A DNA stretch of 20,019 nucleotides from JBGSWL01 sp041752455 (GTDB taxonomy: Bacteria > Pseudomonadota > Alphaproteobacteria > Rhizobiales > Rhizobiaceae), in the NCBI GenBank assembly GCA_041752455.1, contig JBGSWL010000048.1, positions 1-20,019 on the forward strand. The letters run 5' to 3'. Of the stretch, positions 1-7,075 are shown piece by piece. Each line of letters begins with the position of its first letter. Positions within the stretch are counted from its first letter, which is position 1. The position numbers and the translations under genes were made by a program. The notes beneath the pieces were generated by a model. The model ran no database searches and had not been told where the DNA came from. It was given only the letters and a program-made list of their open reading frames with translations.

Positions 1-171
1 GGTCCGGTTGCCGATGATGCACGCAATGCAGGTGCCCCTGCCGAACGCGTAGCGGGTGCGAACCACAACCCGGCACCAGCGCGGGCCGATGTGGCGGGCA
101 AGGATGGCAAGCGTCCCGGCAAGCCGCGCAAGGCCTTCCGCAGCCGCAAGCCGCGCAGCTTCGCTGCGTAA
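1..171 (+). CDS. C-terminal tail of an unidentified protein (partial, 5' end outside window)
   Basis: The first frame is open from base 1 to a TAA at 169-171, giving 56 residues. The tail is low-complexity, rich in Gly, Ala, Pro, Lys and Arg, and ends in a strongly basic stretch, KPRKAFRSRKPRSFAA. Such disordered basic tails occur on rhizobial DEAD-box RNA helicases and on some pseudouridine synthases, where they help hold RNA. No catalytic domain lies within the window, so the family cannot be settled. A strong intrinsic terminator begins about 25 bases after the stop, which supports this being a genuine gene end. Reading the upstream sequence would identify the protein. Confidence 0.6.
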   Translation, partial: GPVADDARNAGAPAERVAGANHNPAPARADVAGKDGKRPGKPRKAFRSRKPRSFAA

Positions 172-196
172 GGTCCTAGGAACCTAGACAATAAAA

Positions 197-220
197 ACCC
201 GCCGTGTCGCCACGGCGGGT
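197..220. terminator. Bidirectional intrinsic terminator
   Basis: A perfect 10-bp stem (ACCCGCCGTG, loop TCGC, CACGGCGGGT) is followed by a T run on the plus strand and preceded by an A run, so it can end transcripts in both directions. It lies between the partial plus-strand gene ending at 171 and the minus-strand CbiM gene ending at 246, which converge here. Confidence 0.93.
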
Positions 221-245
221 TTTTTGTTTTCGCAGTAGAGAATTA

Positions 246-932
246 TCAGGCCGCGACGAGCCGCTTGGTGTGAAGCAGGCCGTTCTGCGAGCCCTTCAGC
301 GACTTGCCCTTCAGCGATTTGGCGGCGGCAAGCACGGCCAGATCGACCAGCGGCTCGATCACGACGACTGCCATGTAGGCAACGCCGAAGCTCGCAACCG
401 AGGCGGTTGCGCCAAAGCCCTGACCGTAGAAGGCCCAGAACGCGACCCAGGCAACGATGCCACCCTGGAAAGCGGTCGAGAGCGCCAGCGCCTGGCCATA
501 GGTCACATCCACATAGGCGGTGCCCGGCGCAATGATGCGCTTGGCAAGTTCGGCAATCGCAAAGGCCGGAATGACCAGCGTCGTCACGTTGACGAAATAC
601 ATCGGCAGGTCTGAGGGCGCAAAGAACAGGCCCTGGAGAAGAAGGCCGCCCATCAGCCCGATGGCAGCCGGTCCGGCACCAAGCATCAGCAGCAGTGTCG
701 AGCCGAGGATGAAGTGGACTTCCGACACGCCAGCCGAAAAGTGCGGCAGCAGTTCGAAGAAAACGAGGACGAGGCCTGTCGCCATCACGGAACGCGTCGC
801 AAGGCCGGCGATGCCGCCATCGCGCTTGACCGTGTCATAGGCCATCTTGGCGGTGAGCCCGGCGGCGGCGGCGGCCGTCGCATGGGAGAGGATCAGTTTG
901 GCGCCGTCGACGACGCCCGGTTCGATATGCAT
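246..932 (-). CDS. cbiM: CbiM-family energy-coupling factor permease (cobalt/nickel uptake S component)
   Basis: This 228-residue integral membrane protein resembles the substrate-specific CbiM/NikM component of energy-coupling factor transporters, which brings Co2+ or Ni2+ into the cytoplasm. The chosen start (ATG, complement of 930-932) gives the N-terminus Met-His-Ile; a histidine at position 2 is a metal ligand in CbiM/NikM proteins. The start is preceded by a good Shine-Dalgarno, AGGAAGGA. The middle carries the conserved stretch with GVSEVHFILGSTLLL and a Gly-rich loop, followed by several hydrophobic segments. A longer reading frame reaches 1043 but runs through the riboswitch and is rejected. 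A cobalamin riboswitch immediately upstream predicts that B12 represses it, fitting a cobalt role for B12 synthesis. No cbiN, cbiQ or cbiO gene is adjacent on either side, which is unusual. Family confidence is high; the metal is inferred from the riboswitch. Confidence 0.88.
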   Translation of the reverse strand: MHIEPGVVDGAKLILSHATAAAAAGLTAKMAYDTVKRDGGIAGLATRSVMATGLVLVFFELLPHFSAGVSEVHFILGSTLLLMLGAGPAAIGLMGGLLLQGLFFAPSDLPMYFVNVTTLVIPAFAIAELAKRIIAPGTAYVDVTYGQALALSTAFQGGIVAWVAFWAFYGQGFGATASVASFGVAYMAVVVIEPLVDLAVLAAAKSLKGKSLKGSQNGLLHTKRLVAA

Positions 933-940
933 GTCAGTCT

Positions 941-962
941 TCCTTCCTGCACCCGTCGTGCA
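941..962 (-). promoter_or_regulatory. Shine-Dalgarno and adjacent small hairpin in the cbiM leader
   Basis: On the minus strand, a short hairpin (TGCAC, loop GACGG, GTGCA; bases 948-962) ends exactly where the Shine-Dalgarno AGGAAGGA (941-948) begins. This lies between the riboswitch aptamer and the start codon. There is no T tract, so control of translation initiation rather than transcription termination looks more likely. The regulatory role is inferred. Confidence 0.4.
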
Positions 963-977
963 AAGGTTGTTACACAT

Positions 978-1163
978 GATCGGGCAGGTCTCCTGACTCG
1001 CGCTTCGTCGCCTGTTGCCGCCTTCCCGGTTTCCCAGTGGCATATGGCAAAGGCTCGGCGCTCACAGTTGCGAGGGCAGTCCCGGATCAGGCCCCCGTCG
1101 TTGGGTCAGCCCTACCGTGTTCCCTTTTCATCACCCGCAGCTTGGCTGCAGGCGAACCCGATC
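978..1163 (-). ncRNA. Cobalamin (B12) riboswitch
   Basis: The minus strand shows the conserved cobalamin aptamer elements in order: a P1 strand GATCGGG (1157-1163), GGGAAC (1119-1124) followed by a CGGT motif, the core with CCGGGACTGCC and GCAACTGTGA (about 1061-1083), GCCACTGGG (1033-1041), and the B12 box AGTCAGGAGACCTGCC (984-999). The closing P1 strand CCCGATC (978-984) pairs perfectly with the first one, which sets both ends. The length of about 186 nt fits the family. It lies 45 nt upstream of the CbiM start, so adenosylcobalamin is expected to repress cobalt uptake. Confidence 0.96.
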
Positions 1164-1169
1164 TCGGAC

Positions 1170-1198
1170 AAGTTAGACCCGGAATTGACTGGACACAA
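1170..1198 (-). promoter_or_regulatory. Possible promoter for the riboswitch-cbiM transcript
   Basis: Just upstream of the aptamer on the minus strand, TTGTGT (1193-1198) and TAACTT (1170-1175) are separated by 17 bases. Position and spacing suit a housekeeping promoter, but each hexamer matches consensus only moderately. The assignment rests on location and spacing alone. Confidence 0.35.
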
Positions 1199-1282
1199 GC
1201 GGGCAAACGGGTTGCACTGTCATACTTTTGCAATGCCCCTCACGGCGGAATGAAACCGCACGAAAACAAAGTGGAGAAAGCG

Positions 1283-1543
1283 ATGAAAACGGTTTTTGCG
1301 GCTGCCCTTGCCCTTGCGTCAATGACAGCCCCGGCAACGGCCCAGAGCTGCTATGACCTCTGGTACCAGCGCAATGAAATCTTCGCCGAAAACGGCTTCT
1401 GCTTTTCGACCGACCTCGCGCAGCGCACTTTTTCCCAATATTCCTGCTGGACCAAGAATCCTGCCCTGACCAACGGCGAACGTCGTGCCATTGAGCAGAT
1501 CAAGGCGGAAGAAAAGCGCCGCGGCTGCAAGGTCAACCAGTAG
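1283..1543 (+). CDS. Small secreted YARHG-domain protein
   Basis: The 86-residue product begins with a clear signal peptide (MKTVFAAALALASMTAPATA, probable cleavage before or after Gln21), so it is expected outside the inner membrane. The mature part matches the YARHG domain, a short extracellular domain seen in many bacteria: CYDLWYQRNEIFAENGFCF is its typical core, and four cysteines in the mature protein could form two disulfides. Its biochemical role is not known. The start was set at 1283 by the signal peptide and by the Shine-Dalgarno-like GGAGAAAG just upstream; the frame is open further upstream but crosses the antisense of the riboswitch. It lies 38 bases ahead of the SH3b protein gene on the same strand, so the two are probably co-transcribed. 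Confidence 0.85.
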   Translation: MKTVFAAALALASMTAPATAQSCYDLWYQRNEIFAENGFCFSTDLAQRTFSQYSCWTKNPALTNGERRAIEQIKAEEKRRGCKVNQ

Positions 1544-1581
1544 CCGCTACAACCGGCCGGATCGGCCAACGGGAGGGTTTC

Positions 1582-2529
1582 ATGGTTCGAATAGCGTTGT
1601 TGATCGTGTTCGCTCTGCTTGGCGCAAGGCACGCACTGGCAGAAATTCCGCAGTTCGCCGCCCAGTGTCCTCTCGGGGTGCGCGTCGACGCCGATGCAAA
1701 CGGCACGGTCCGGATCAACGGCGACATCGCCGAGGTCCGTATCTTCAACAACAACTACTACGAAGCGCGCCGGGGACCGGTGACCTTTTCGATCAGTCGC
1801 GACGCTGGCAGCCGGAACGTTCAGGTCACCTTCACCGGACCCGGCGCGGTCAACGGCGTCTGCCAGGTTCTCTTTGCCGGGAACGGCAGCGGCGGCGGTG
1901 GTGGAAACCAGCCAGGATTTCCGCCGCGGCCTGGTGGCGGCGGTGGCGCGCCCAACCCGGATTTCGCGGCGCAGATGTCTCGCGTCGCAGGCCTGTCGCG
2001 CGGCGATGTGCTGAACGTCCGCAGCGGCCCCGGCCCGGGCTTTCGCACCATTGGTGCGCTCGCCAACGGAGACCTCGTGCGCAATCTCGGTTGCCGCAAC
2101 GAGGGTCCCGGTCGCTGGTGCGAAATCCAGATGATGACCGACCTGCGCGAACGCGGATGGGTCAATGCCCGTTTCCTGACCCCGGCGGGTGCCCCGGCCG
2201 TTCGCCCACCAGACCGGAACCGCACAGTGCGCGTCCGCTTCGAGCCGGGACGCCTGGCAACCGACATCGTCGATCGCCTTCCAGCCGGTGCGACCGTGTC
2301 CTTTGTCCTGAACGCAAGGAACCGCCAGTTCCTGCGGTTCAACATCACTGGAAACAACTCAGGCCTCAGCTACCGTATCCTCAATCCGGACCGCTCGGTG
2401 CTCAACGGCCTGATGCCGGCCGGTCGTGAATTCGGCGGCCAGCTTCGCCAGACCGGTGATCACATCATCGAAGTGCGCAACAACAGCGGTTCGCTGCAGC
2501 AGTACCGCGCGGTTTTCGTCATCCGCTAG
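1582..2529 (+). CDS. Secreted SH3b-domain protein with beta-rich C-terminal domain
   Basis: This 315-residue protein has a signal peptide (MVRIALLIVFALLGARHALA, predicted cut before Glu21). An N-terminal domain of about 90 residues holds two cysteines, followed by a Gly/Pro-rich linker (about 108-128). A bacterial SH3 domain then covers about 135-190, with the typical LNVRSGPGPGF and a closing GWVNARFL; such domains bind peptidoglycan or protein partners. The C-terminal 100 residues resemble the beta-sandwich modules found in bacterial prepeptidase or lysozyme-inhibitor-type proteins; that match is suggestive only. The start follows GGGAGG at a normal distance. It lies just downstream of the YARHG gene, pointing to a small cell-envelope operon. 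No catalytic motif is visible, so an enzymatic role is not supported. Confidence 0.82.
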   Translation: MVRIALLIVFALLGARHALAEIPQFAAQCPLGVRVDADANGTVRINGDIAEVRIFNNNYYEARRGPVTFSISRDAGSRNVQVTFTGPGAVNGVCQVLFAGNGSGGGGGNQPGFPPRPGGGGGAPNPDFAAQMSRVAGLSRGDVLNVRSGPGPGFRTIGALANGDLVRNLGCRNEGPGRWCEIQMMTDLRERGWVNARFLTPAGAPAVRPPDRNRTVRVRFEPGRLATDIVDRLPAGATVSFVLNARNRQFLRFNITGNNSGLSYRILNPDRSVLNGLMPAGREFGGQLRQTGDHIIEVRNNSGSLQQYRAVFVIR

Positions 2530-2545
2530 GGAAACGGACGAAAAA

Positions 2546-2569
2546 GCCCGGCCGCTTGCGCAGCCGGGC
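2546..2569. terminator. Intrinsic terminator between convergent genes
   Basis: GCCCGGC (2546-2552) pairs perfectly with GCCGGGC (2563-2569). On the minus strand the stem is followed by CTTTTTC, a good signal to end the acyl-CoA operon; on the plus strand the tail is weaker (AATTCTT) but may still end the SH3b transcript. Confidence 0.8.
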
Positions 2570-2596
2570 AATTCTTCCTTATCGGACCTGCGCCAA

Positions 2597-4813
2597 TCAG
2601 GCAGCCTTCGCAGTTTCCGGCCACGGGTTGAAGCGCTCGTAGAAGGTCTCGCCCTTGGCCGCCATGTCGGTCAGGAGGCGCGGCACTTTGAACTGGGCAC
2701 CGTGCTTCTTGTGCAGTTTCCTGGCGAGCGCCACGAAGTTCGCAACGCCCATCCCGTCAATGTAGGACAAGGTGCCGCCGGTATAGGGCGCAAAGCCGAA
2801 GGCGAGGATGGAGCCGACATCGGCTTCGCGCGGATCGGTGACGTGGCCTTCTTCCATGACGCGCGCCGCTTCCAGCGCGATCGTCACCAGCAGGCGCTGC
2901 TTCAGTTCGGCAAAGTCCACCTTGTCGGCGTCCTGCTGCGGATAGAGATCCTTAAGGCCGGGCCACAGACGCTTCGGATTGGGCTTGGCCGGATAGTCGT
3001 AAAAGCCCTTGCCGTTCTTGCGGCCGCGCCGGTCGTGGGTGTCGACGAGCGTGTCGATCATCTGCATCTGGCGCGGATCGACCGAAGCTTCGCCAAGATC
3101 CTTGATCGTCTGGCGCATGATCTTCTGGGCAAGATCAATGGCCGTCTCGTCGATCAGGGCGAGCGGTCCGACCGGCATGCCGACCTGCTTGGCAGCATTT
3201 TCGATCATCGCCGCCGGCACGCCTTCGATCAGCATCTGCTGGGCTTCCGACATGTATTTCAGGACGCAGCGGTTCACGTAGAAGCCGCGCGTGTCCTTGA
3301 CGACAATCGGTGTCTTCTTGATCGCCCGCACATAGTCGAGCGCAACCGCCAACGCCTTGTCCGACGTCTTCTTGCCAAGGATCACCTCGACCAGCATCAT
3401 CTTGTCGACCGGCGAGAAGAAGTGGATGCCGATGAAGTTCTTCGGTCGCACCGAGTTCTTTGCAAGATCCGAGATCGGGATGGTTGATGTGTTGGAGGCA
3501 AAGACCGCAGACGTCGCGAGTACGGCTTCCGCCTGTTCGGTGACGGCCTTCTTGATCCCTGAATCCTCGAATACCGCCTCGATGACGAGGTCACACCCGG
3601 CAAGATCGGCATAGTCGGCGCTTGGGGTGATCAGGCCGAGCAGTTCATCCTTCTCCGCCTGCATCCCCTTGCCCTTCTGCATGGCCTTGGTGATCAGGTC
3701 GTCCGAATGGGCCTTGCCCTTGTTGGCCGCTTCCAGATCGCGGTCGAGCAGCACCACAGGAATGCCGGCCTTGGCCGTCACATAGGCGATGCCCGCACCC
3801 ATGAAGCCGGCACCCACGACGCCGATCTTCTTGAACTTGGTCGGCTTGATGCCTTCCGGGCGGCGCGCGCCCTTGTTCAACTCCTGCATGGAGACAAACA
3901 GCGAGCGGATCATCGACTGGGCCGCCGTCGTCTGCAGCACATGGGTGAAGTAGCGCTGCTCGACCTTCAACGCCGTATCGAACGGCAGCTGCAGGCCCTC
4001 GTAGACGCATTTGACGATCGCTTCGGCGCCCGGATAGTTCATGTTGGTTTCCCGGCGAAGGATCGCCGAAGCCGCGGGCCAGACGTTGGCGCCTGCGGGC
4101 GAATAGATCGCACCGCCTGGCAGCTTGAAGCCTTTTTCGTCCCACGGCTGCACGGGCTTGAGCCCGTCGAGGATCATCTTCTTTGCCGCCGTGATGAGGT
4201 CATCAGCCGGCACGACCTGATGGATCAGGCCCATCGCCCGTGCGCGCGAGGCGGTCAGGGTCTGGCCAGTCGTCATCATCTGCAGGGCATCCTGCTGGTT
4301 GGTCAGGCGCGGAACGCGCTGGGTGCCACCGGCGCCGGGGAAGATGCCGATCTTGACTTCCGGCAGCGCAATCTTGACTGCGTCGGCATCCGCGGCGACC
4401 CGGCCATGGCAGGCTAGTGCCAGTTCAGTTGCCCCGCCCATGCAGGTGCCGTTGATCGCGGCAACCCACGCCTTGCCGCAAGTCTCGAGCTTGCGCCAAA
4501 GCCAGCTCATCCGGCCGGCCAGATCAAACAGCAGCTTGGTGGCCTCGGCCGGATCCTTGGCGCGGGCTTCCTTCAGGATCGCGCCCATGGCGTTCAGCAT
4601 GGTGATGTCGGCGCCGCCCGAAAACGAGTCCTTCTTGCCGGAGGTGAAGACGGCGCCCTTGATCGCTGCGTCAGCGACGACGGCATCGACGATGGCATCG
4701 ATTTCGTCCATTGCCTCGGCCGTGAACACGTTCATCGAACGGCCCGGCATGTCCCAGGTCACGAGCGCAATACCGTCGGCATCGGTGTCTACGGTGAAGT
4801 TTGTGTAGGTCAT
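2597..4813 (-). CDS. fadB: FadB/FadJ-type bifunctional enoyl-CoA hydratase / 3-hydroxyacyl-CoA dehydrogenase
   Basis: The 738-residue protein is the alpha subunit of a beta-oxidation complex: it hydrates trans-2-enoyl-CoA and oxidises the resulting 3-hydroxyacyl-CoA with NAD+. The N-terminal hydratase domain (about 1-310) has both catalytic glutamates, in GGATELA (Glu130) and LPEVKIG (Glu152). The NAD-binding domain starts with GAGFMG (334-339), and the dehydrogenase catalytic pair appears as IGIHFFSP (His464) and VEV (Glu476). The C-terminal hydroxyacyl dehydrogenase domains complete the usual length. The start at MTYTNF follows GGGAGAG; a longer frame upstream to 4876 enters the repeat element and is rejected. 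It lies downstream of the thiolase on the same strand, separated by a 150-bp palindromic repeat. FadB and FadJ cannot be told apart by sequence alone here. Confidence 0.95.
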   Translation of the reverse strand: MTYTNFTVDTDADGIALVTWDMPGRSMNVFTAEAMDEIDAIVDAVVADAAIKGAVFTSGKKDSFSGGADITMLNAMGAILKEARAKDPAEATKLLFDLAGRMSWLWRKLETCGKAWVAAINGTCMGGATELALACHGRVAADADAVKIALPEVKIGIFPGAGGTQRVPRLTNQQDALQMMTTGQTLTASRARAMGLIHQVVPADDLITAAKKMILDGLKPVQPWDEKGFKLPGGAIYSPAGANVWPAASAILRRETNMNYPGAEAIVKCVYEGLQLPFDTALKVEQRYFTHVLQTTAAQSMIRSLFVSMQELNKGARRPEGIKPTKFKKIGVVGAGFMGAGIAYVTAKAGIPVVLLDRDLEAANKGKAHSDDLITKAMQKGKGMQAEKDELLGLITPSADYADLAGCDLVIEAVFEDSGIKKAVTEQAEAVLATSAVFASNTSTIPISDLAKNSVRPKNFIGIHFFSPVDKMMLVEVILGKKTSDKALAVALDYVRAIKKTPIVVKDTRGFYVNRCVLKYMSEAQQMLIEGVPAAMIENAAKQVGMPVGPLALIDETAIDLAQKIMRQTIKDLGEASVDPRQMQMIDTLVDTHDRRGRKNGKGFYDYPAKPNPKRLWPGLKDLYPQQDADKVDFAELKQRLLVTIALEAARVMEEGHVTDPREADVGSILAFGFAPYTGGTLSYIDGMGVANFVALARKLHKKHGAQFKVPRLLTDMAAKGETFYERFNPWPETAKAA

Positions 4814-4833
4814 TTGGTCTCTCCCTGTTTCCC

Positions 4834-4984
4834 ACCTCCCCCTTGAGGGGAGGTCGGCGACTGGCTTGCGCAGCAAGACAGAGCCGGGTGGGGGTGAATC
4901 TCGAATGTCGTTACCAGTTTGACCCCCACCCGATCAGCCACGGCCTTCGGCCTCGCTTCTCGTGCCTCCCCTCAAGGGGGAGGC
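4834..4984. repeat. RIME-like palindromic intergenic repeat, copy 1
   Basis: Outer arms CCTCCCCCTTGAGGGGAGG (4835-4853) and CCTCCCCTCAAGGGGGAGG (4965-4983) are perfect inverted copies. Inner arms CGGGTGGGGGT (4885-4895) and ACCCCCACCCG (4922-4932) are nested between them. The same arm sequences recur, with small differences, at 6917-7067. This is the layout of the intergenic mosaic elements scattered in rhizobial genomes. It fills the 185-base gap between thiolase and fadB. Confidence 0.92.
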
Positions 4985-4998
4985 GGGGGCACTGCACA

Positions 4999-6207
4999 TC
5001 AAACCCGCTCGATGATCGTGGCCGTGCCCATGCCGGCGCCGATGCACAGCGTCACCAGCGCGGTGTTGAGATCGCGGCGCTCCAGTTCGTCAAGCACCGT
5101 GCCGAGGATCATCGCGCCTGTCGCGCCGAGCGGATGGCCCATGGCGATGGCGCCGCCTGCGACATTCATCTTGGCATGGTCGACGTCGAACGCCTGCATG
5201 AAGCGCAGCACCACCGAGGCGAACGCCTCGTTGAGCTCGAACAGGTCGATATCGGCAATCGTCATTTTCGCGTTTTTGAGCAGCTTCTCGGTGACATCCA
5301 CCGGGCCGGTCAGCATCAGCGCCGGTTCCGAACCGATATTGGCGAACGCTTTGATCTTCGCGCGCGGTGCGCGGCCGATCACCTTGGCGGCCTTCTTGGA
5401 GCCGAGCAGAACGGCGGCGGCGCCATCGACGATGCCCGACGAATTGCCGGCATGGTGGATGTAGTTGATCGCCTCGATTTCCGGATGGGCGAAGATGCCG
5501 ACGGCTTCGAAGCCGCCCATCTGGCCCGGCATCACGAAGGAGGGATTCAGCGAGGCCAGCGACTGCATGTCGGTTGACGGGCGCATGTGCTCGTCGCGGT
5601 CGAGGATCGTCATGCCGTTGATGTCCTTGACCGGCACCACGGAGTTCTTGAAGTGGCCTTTTTCCCAGCTCGCTGCAGCGCGCTTCTGGCTTTCGACCGC
5701 ATAGGCGTCCACATCGTCACGGGTAAAGCCGTACTTCGTCGCGATCAGGTCGGCCGATACGCCCTGCGGCATGAAGAAGGCCGGAATGTTGACCGACGGG
5801 TCCATGTACCAGGCACCGCCCGACGCGCCCATGCCGACGCGGCTCATCGATTCGACGCCGCCGGCGATGACGATGTCGTCCGCACCCTGCGCAATCTTGG
5901 CGGCAGCAAAGTTGATGGCATCGAGACCGGACGCGCAGAAGCGGTTGATCTGGATGCCCGGCGCCTGTGTTGCATAGCCGGCTTCAAACACTGCGGCGCG
6001 AGCGATATCGCCGCCCGCTTCATAGACAGGATCGACGCAGCCGAGGATGACATCATCGACCTTGGAAGTGTCGAGATGGTTGCGATCCCGCAGGGCCGAC
6101 AAGGTGTGGGCGGCAAGGCGGGGGGTCGGCACTTCGTGCAGGCTCCCGTCTTTTTTGCCGCGGCCGCGCGGCGTGCGCACGGCGTCGTAAATGAAGGCAT
6201 CAGCCAT
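4999..6207 (-). CDS. fadA: Acetyl-CoA C-acyltransferase (thiolase)
   Basis: This 402-residue thiolase cleaves 3-ketoacyl-CoA with CoA to give acetyl-CoA and a shortened acyl-CoA, the last step of beta-oxidation; it would act in a complex with the FadB-type protein encoded next. The three catalytic positions are present: Cys91 in NRFCASGLDA, His358 in GHPLGATGA, and Cys388 in LCIGAGMG. The length is normal for the family. The start ATG (complement of 6205-6207) follows GGGAG at a suitable distance. It lies 47 bases downstream of the GST gene and 185 bases upstream of fadB, all on the minus strand. A biosynthetic acetoacetyl-CoA thiolase role cannot be excluded by sequence, but pairing with fadB favours degradation. 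Confidence 0.94.
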   Translation of the reverse strand: MADAFIYDAVRTPRGRGKKDGSLHEVPTPRLAAHTLSALRDRNHLDTSKVDDVILGCVDPVYEAGGDIARAAVFEAGYATQAPGIQINRFCASGLDAINFAAAKIAQGADDIVIAGGVESMSRVGMGASGGAWYMDPSVNIPAFFMPQGVSADLIATKYGFTRDDVDAYAVESQKRAAASWEKGHFKNSVVPVKDINGMTILDRDEHMRPSTDMQSLASLNPSFVMPGQMGGFEAVGIFAHPEIEAINYIHHAGNSSGIVDGAAAVLLGSKKAAKVIGRAPRAKIKAFANIGSEPALMLTGPVDVTEKLLKNAKMTIADIDLFELNEAFASVVLRFMQAFDVDHAKMNVAGGAIAMGHPLGATGAMILGTVLDELERRDLNTALVTLCIGAGMGTATIIERV

Positions 6208-6254
6208 GGTGGTTCACTCCCGTCGTTTGTTGTCTTTGCTGGTGTGTCTTTGGG

Positions 6255-6908
6255 TCAGGCAGTGGCGGTTTGCGGCTCCATGCCGGACGGCAGGAGGTCC
6301 TCGGAGTACTTGAAGCCGGCAAGCGCCTTGATCTGGTCCAGCCAGACCGGAATATTCGGCGTTTCGTCAAACGTGATGCCGATCTGCTCGGGCCAGTGCA
6401 GATAGCCCTGGCAGGCCAGATCCGCGATCGTGCAACGGCCGCCGACCAGCCAACCCGTGTCGGCCAGCGCTGCATCGACGACCTTGAGCGCGTTCAACAC
6501 GCGGCCATGCAAGAACTCGGTGTCAGCGCCTTCCGGGCGCTTGGCAAACCGCCGCAGGAACCGCAGCGGCCCGGCATAACCGGACACTTTCTGGCTATCA
6601 AACAGCAGCCAGCGCATCACGTCATACTCTTCCGCTTCGGTCTGCGGACCGAAGGTGGCGAAGTGCCTGGAAAGATAGCTGAGGCACGCGCCCGACTGGG
6701 TCACCGTGAAGTCACCGTCTGCGCGATGATGGACGAGGACGGGCGCTTCGCCCATCACGTTCAGGGTGCGGTATTCCGGCTTGCGTGTTTCACCGGAAAA
6801 GAAGGCTATGCGCTGGCAGTTCCAGTCGGCGCCATTGAGTTGCAGCATCAACGCCACCTTGTAGGCGTTGCCGCTCTCGTGAAAGCCGTGAAGTGTGAAG
6901 TCGGTCAT
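6255..6908 (-). CDS. Glutathione S-transferase family protein
   Basis: The 217-residue protein has the usual GST plan: an N-terminal thioredoxin-like domain (about 1-80) and an all-helical C-terminal domain. HESGNAY near residues 10-16 holds a candidate catalytic serine (Ser12), GEAPVLVH carries the cis-proline that positions glutathione, and TQSGACLSYLSRHF resembles the gamma-glutamyl contact region. CTIADLACQGYLHWP in the second half is the conserved N-capping box region. The substrate is unknown; membership in an acyl-CoA degradation operon suggests a detoxifying or thiol-handling role linked to the pathway, which is inference. The start ATG follows AGGAG at 7 bases; that ribosome site overlaps the edge of the upstream repeat. 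The gene is followed 47 bases later by the thiolase. Confidence 0.9.
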   Translation of the reverse strand: MTDFTLHGFHESGNAYKVALMLQLNGADWNCQRIAFFSGETRKPEYRTLNVMGEAPVLVHHRADGDFTVTQSGACLSYLSRHFATFGPQTEAEEYDVMRWLLFDSQKVSGYAGPLRFLRRFAKRPEGADTEFLHGRVLNALKVVDAALADTGWLVGGRCTIADLACQGYLHWPEQIGITFDETPNIPVWLDQIKALAGFKYSEDLLPSGMEPQTATA

Positions 6909-6916
6909 TGTGTCTC

Positions 6917-7067
6917 CTACCTCCCCCTTGTGGGGAGGTCGGAAAAGCAAGCGCAGCGCCGCTTTTCCGGGTGGGGGTAAGGTTCTTGCCCGGTGCGGAA
7001 TGGACCCCCACCCGGCATTGCCTCGCTACACTCGGCAATTGCCGACCTCCCCACAAGGGGGAGGTAG
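6917..7067. repeat. RIME-like palindromic intergenic repeat, copy 2
   Basis: The outer arms (6917-6942 and 7042-7067) are 26-bp perfect inverted copies centred on CCCCCTTGTGGGGAGG. Inner arms CCGGGTGGGGGT (6967-6978) and ACCCCCACCCGG (7004-7015) are nested inside, and smaller hairpins (GGAAAAGC with GCTTTTCC, 6941-6968) lie within the left half. It closely resembles the repeat at 4834-4984. It sits between the acyl-CoA dehydrogenase stop and the GST start, and its left edge overlaps the GST Shine-Dalgarno. Confidence 0.94.
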
Positions 7068-7075
7068 CCGCGTTG

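Noticed and set aside
933..1043. Longer N-terminus for the CbiM protein starting at 1043
   Set aside because: The extension translates the riboswitch aptamer, and the start at 932 has a strong Shine-Dalgarno and the conserved Met-His N-terminus.
2426..3487. Plus-strand open frame of 353 codons opposite fadB and overlapping the SH3b gene end
   Set aside because: It crosses a terminator and runs antisense to catalytic parts of fadB; no family resemblance.
4834..4984. Repeat arms as an ordinary transcription terminator
   Set aside because: There is no T tract after the arms, the arms recur elsewhere with nested inner palindromes, and the spacing of about 110 bases between outer arms is far too long for an intrinsic terminator.
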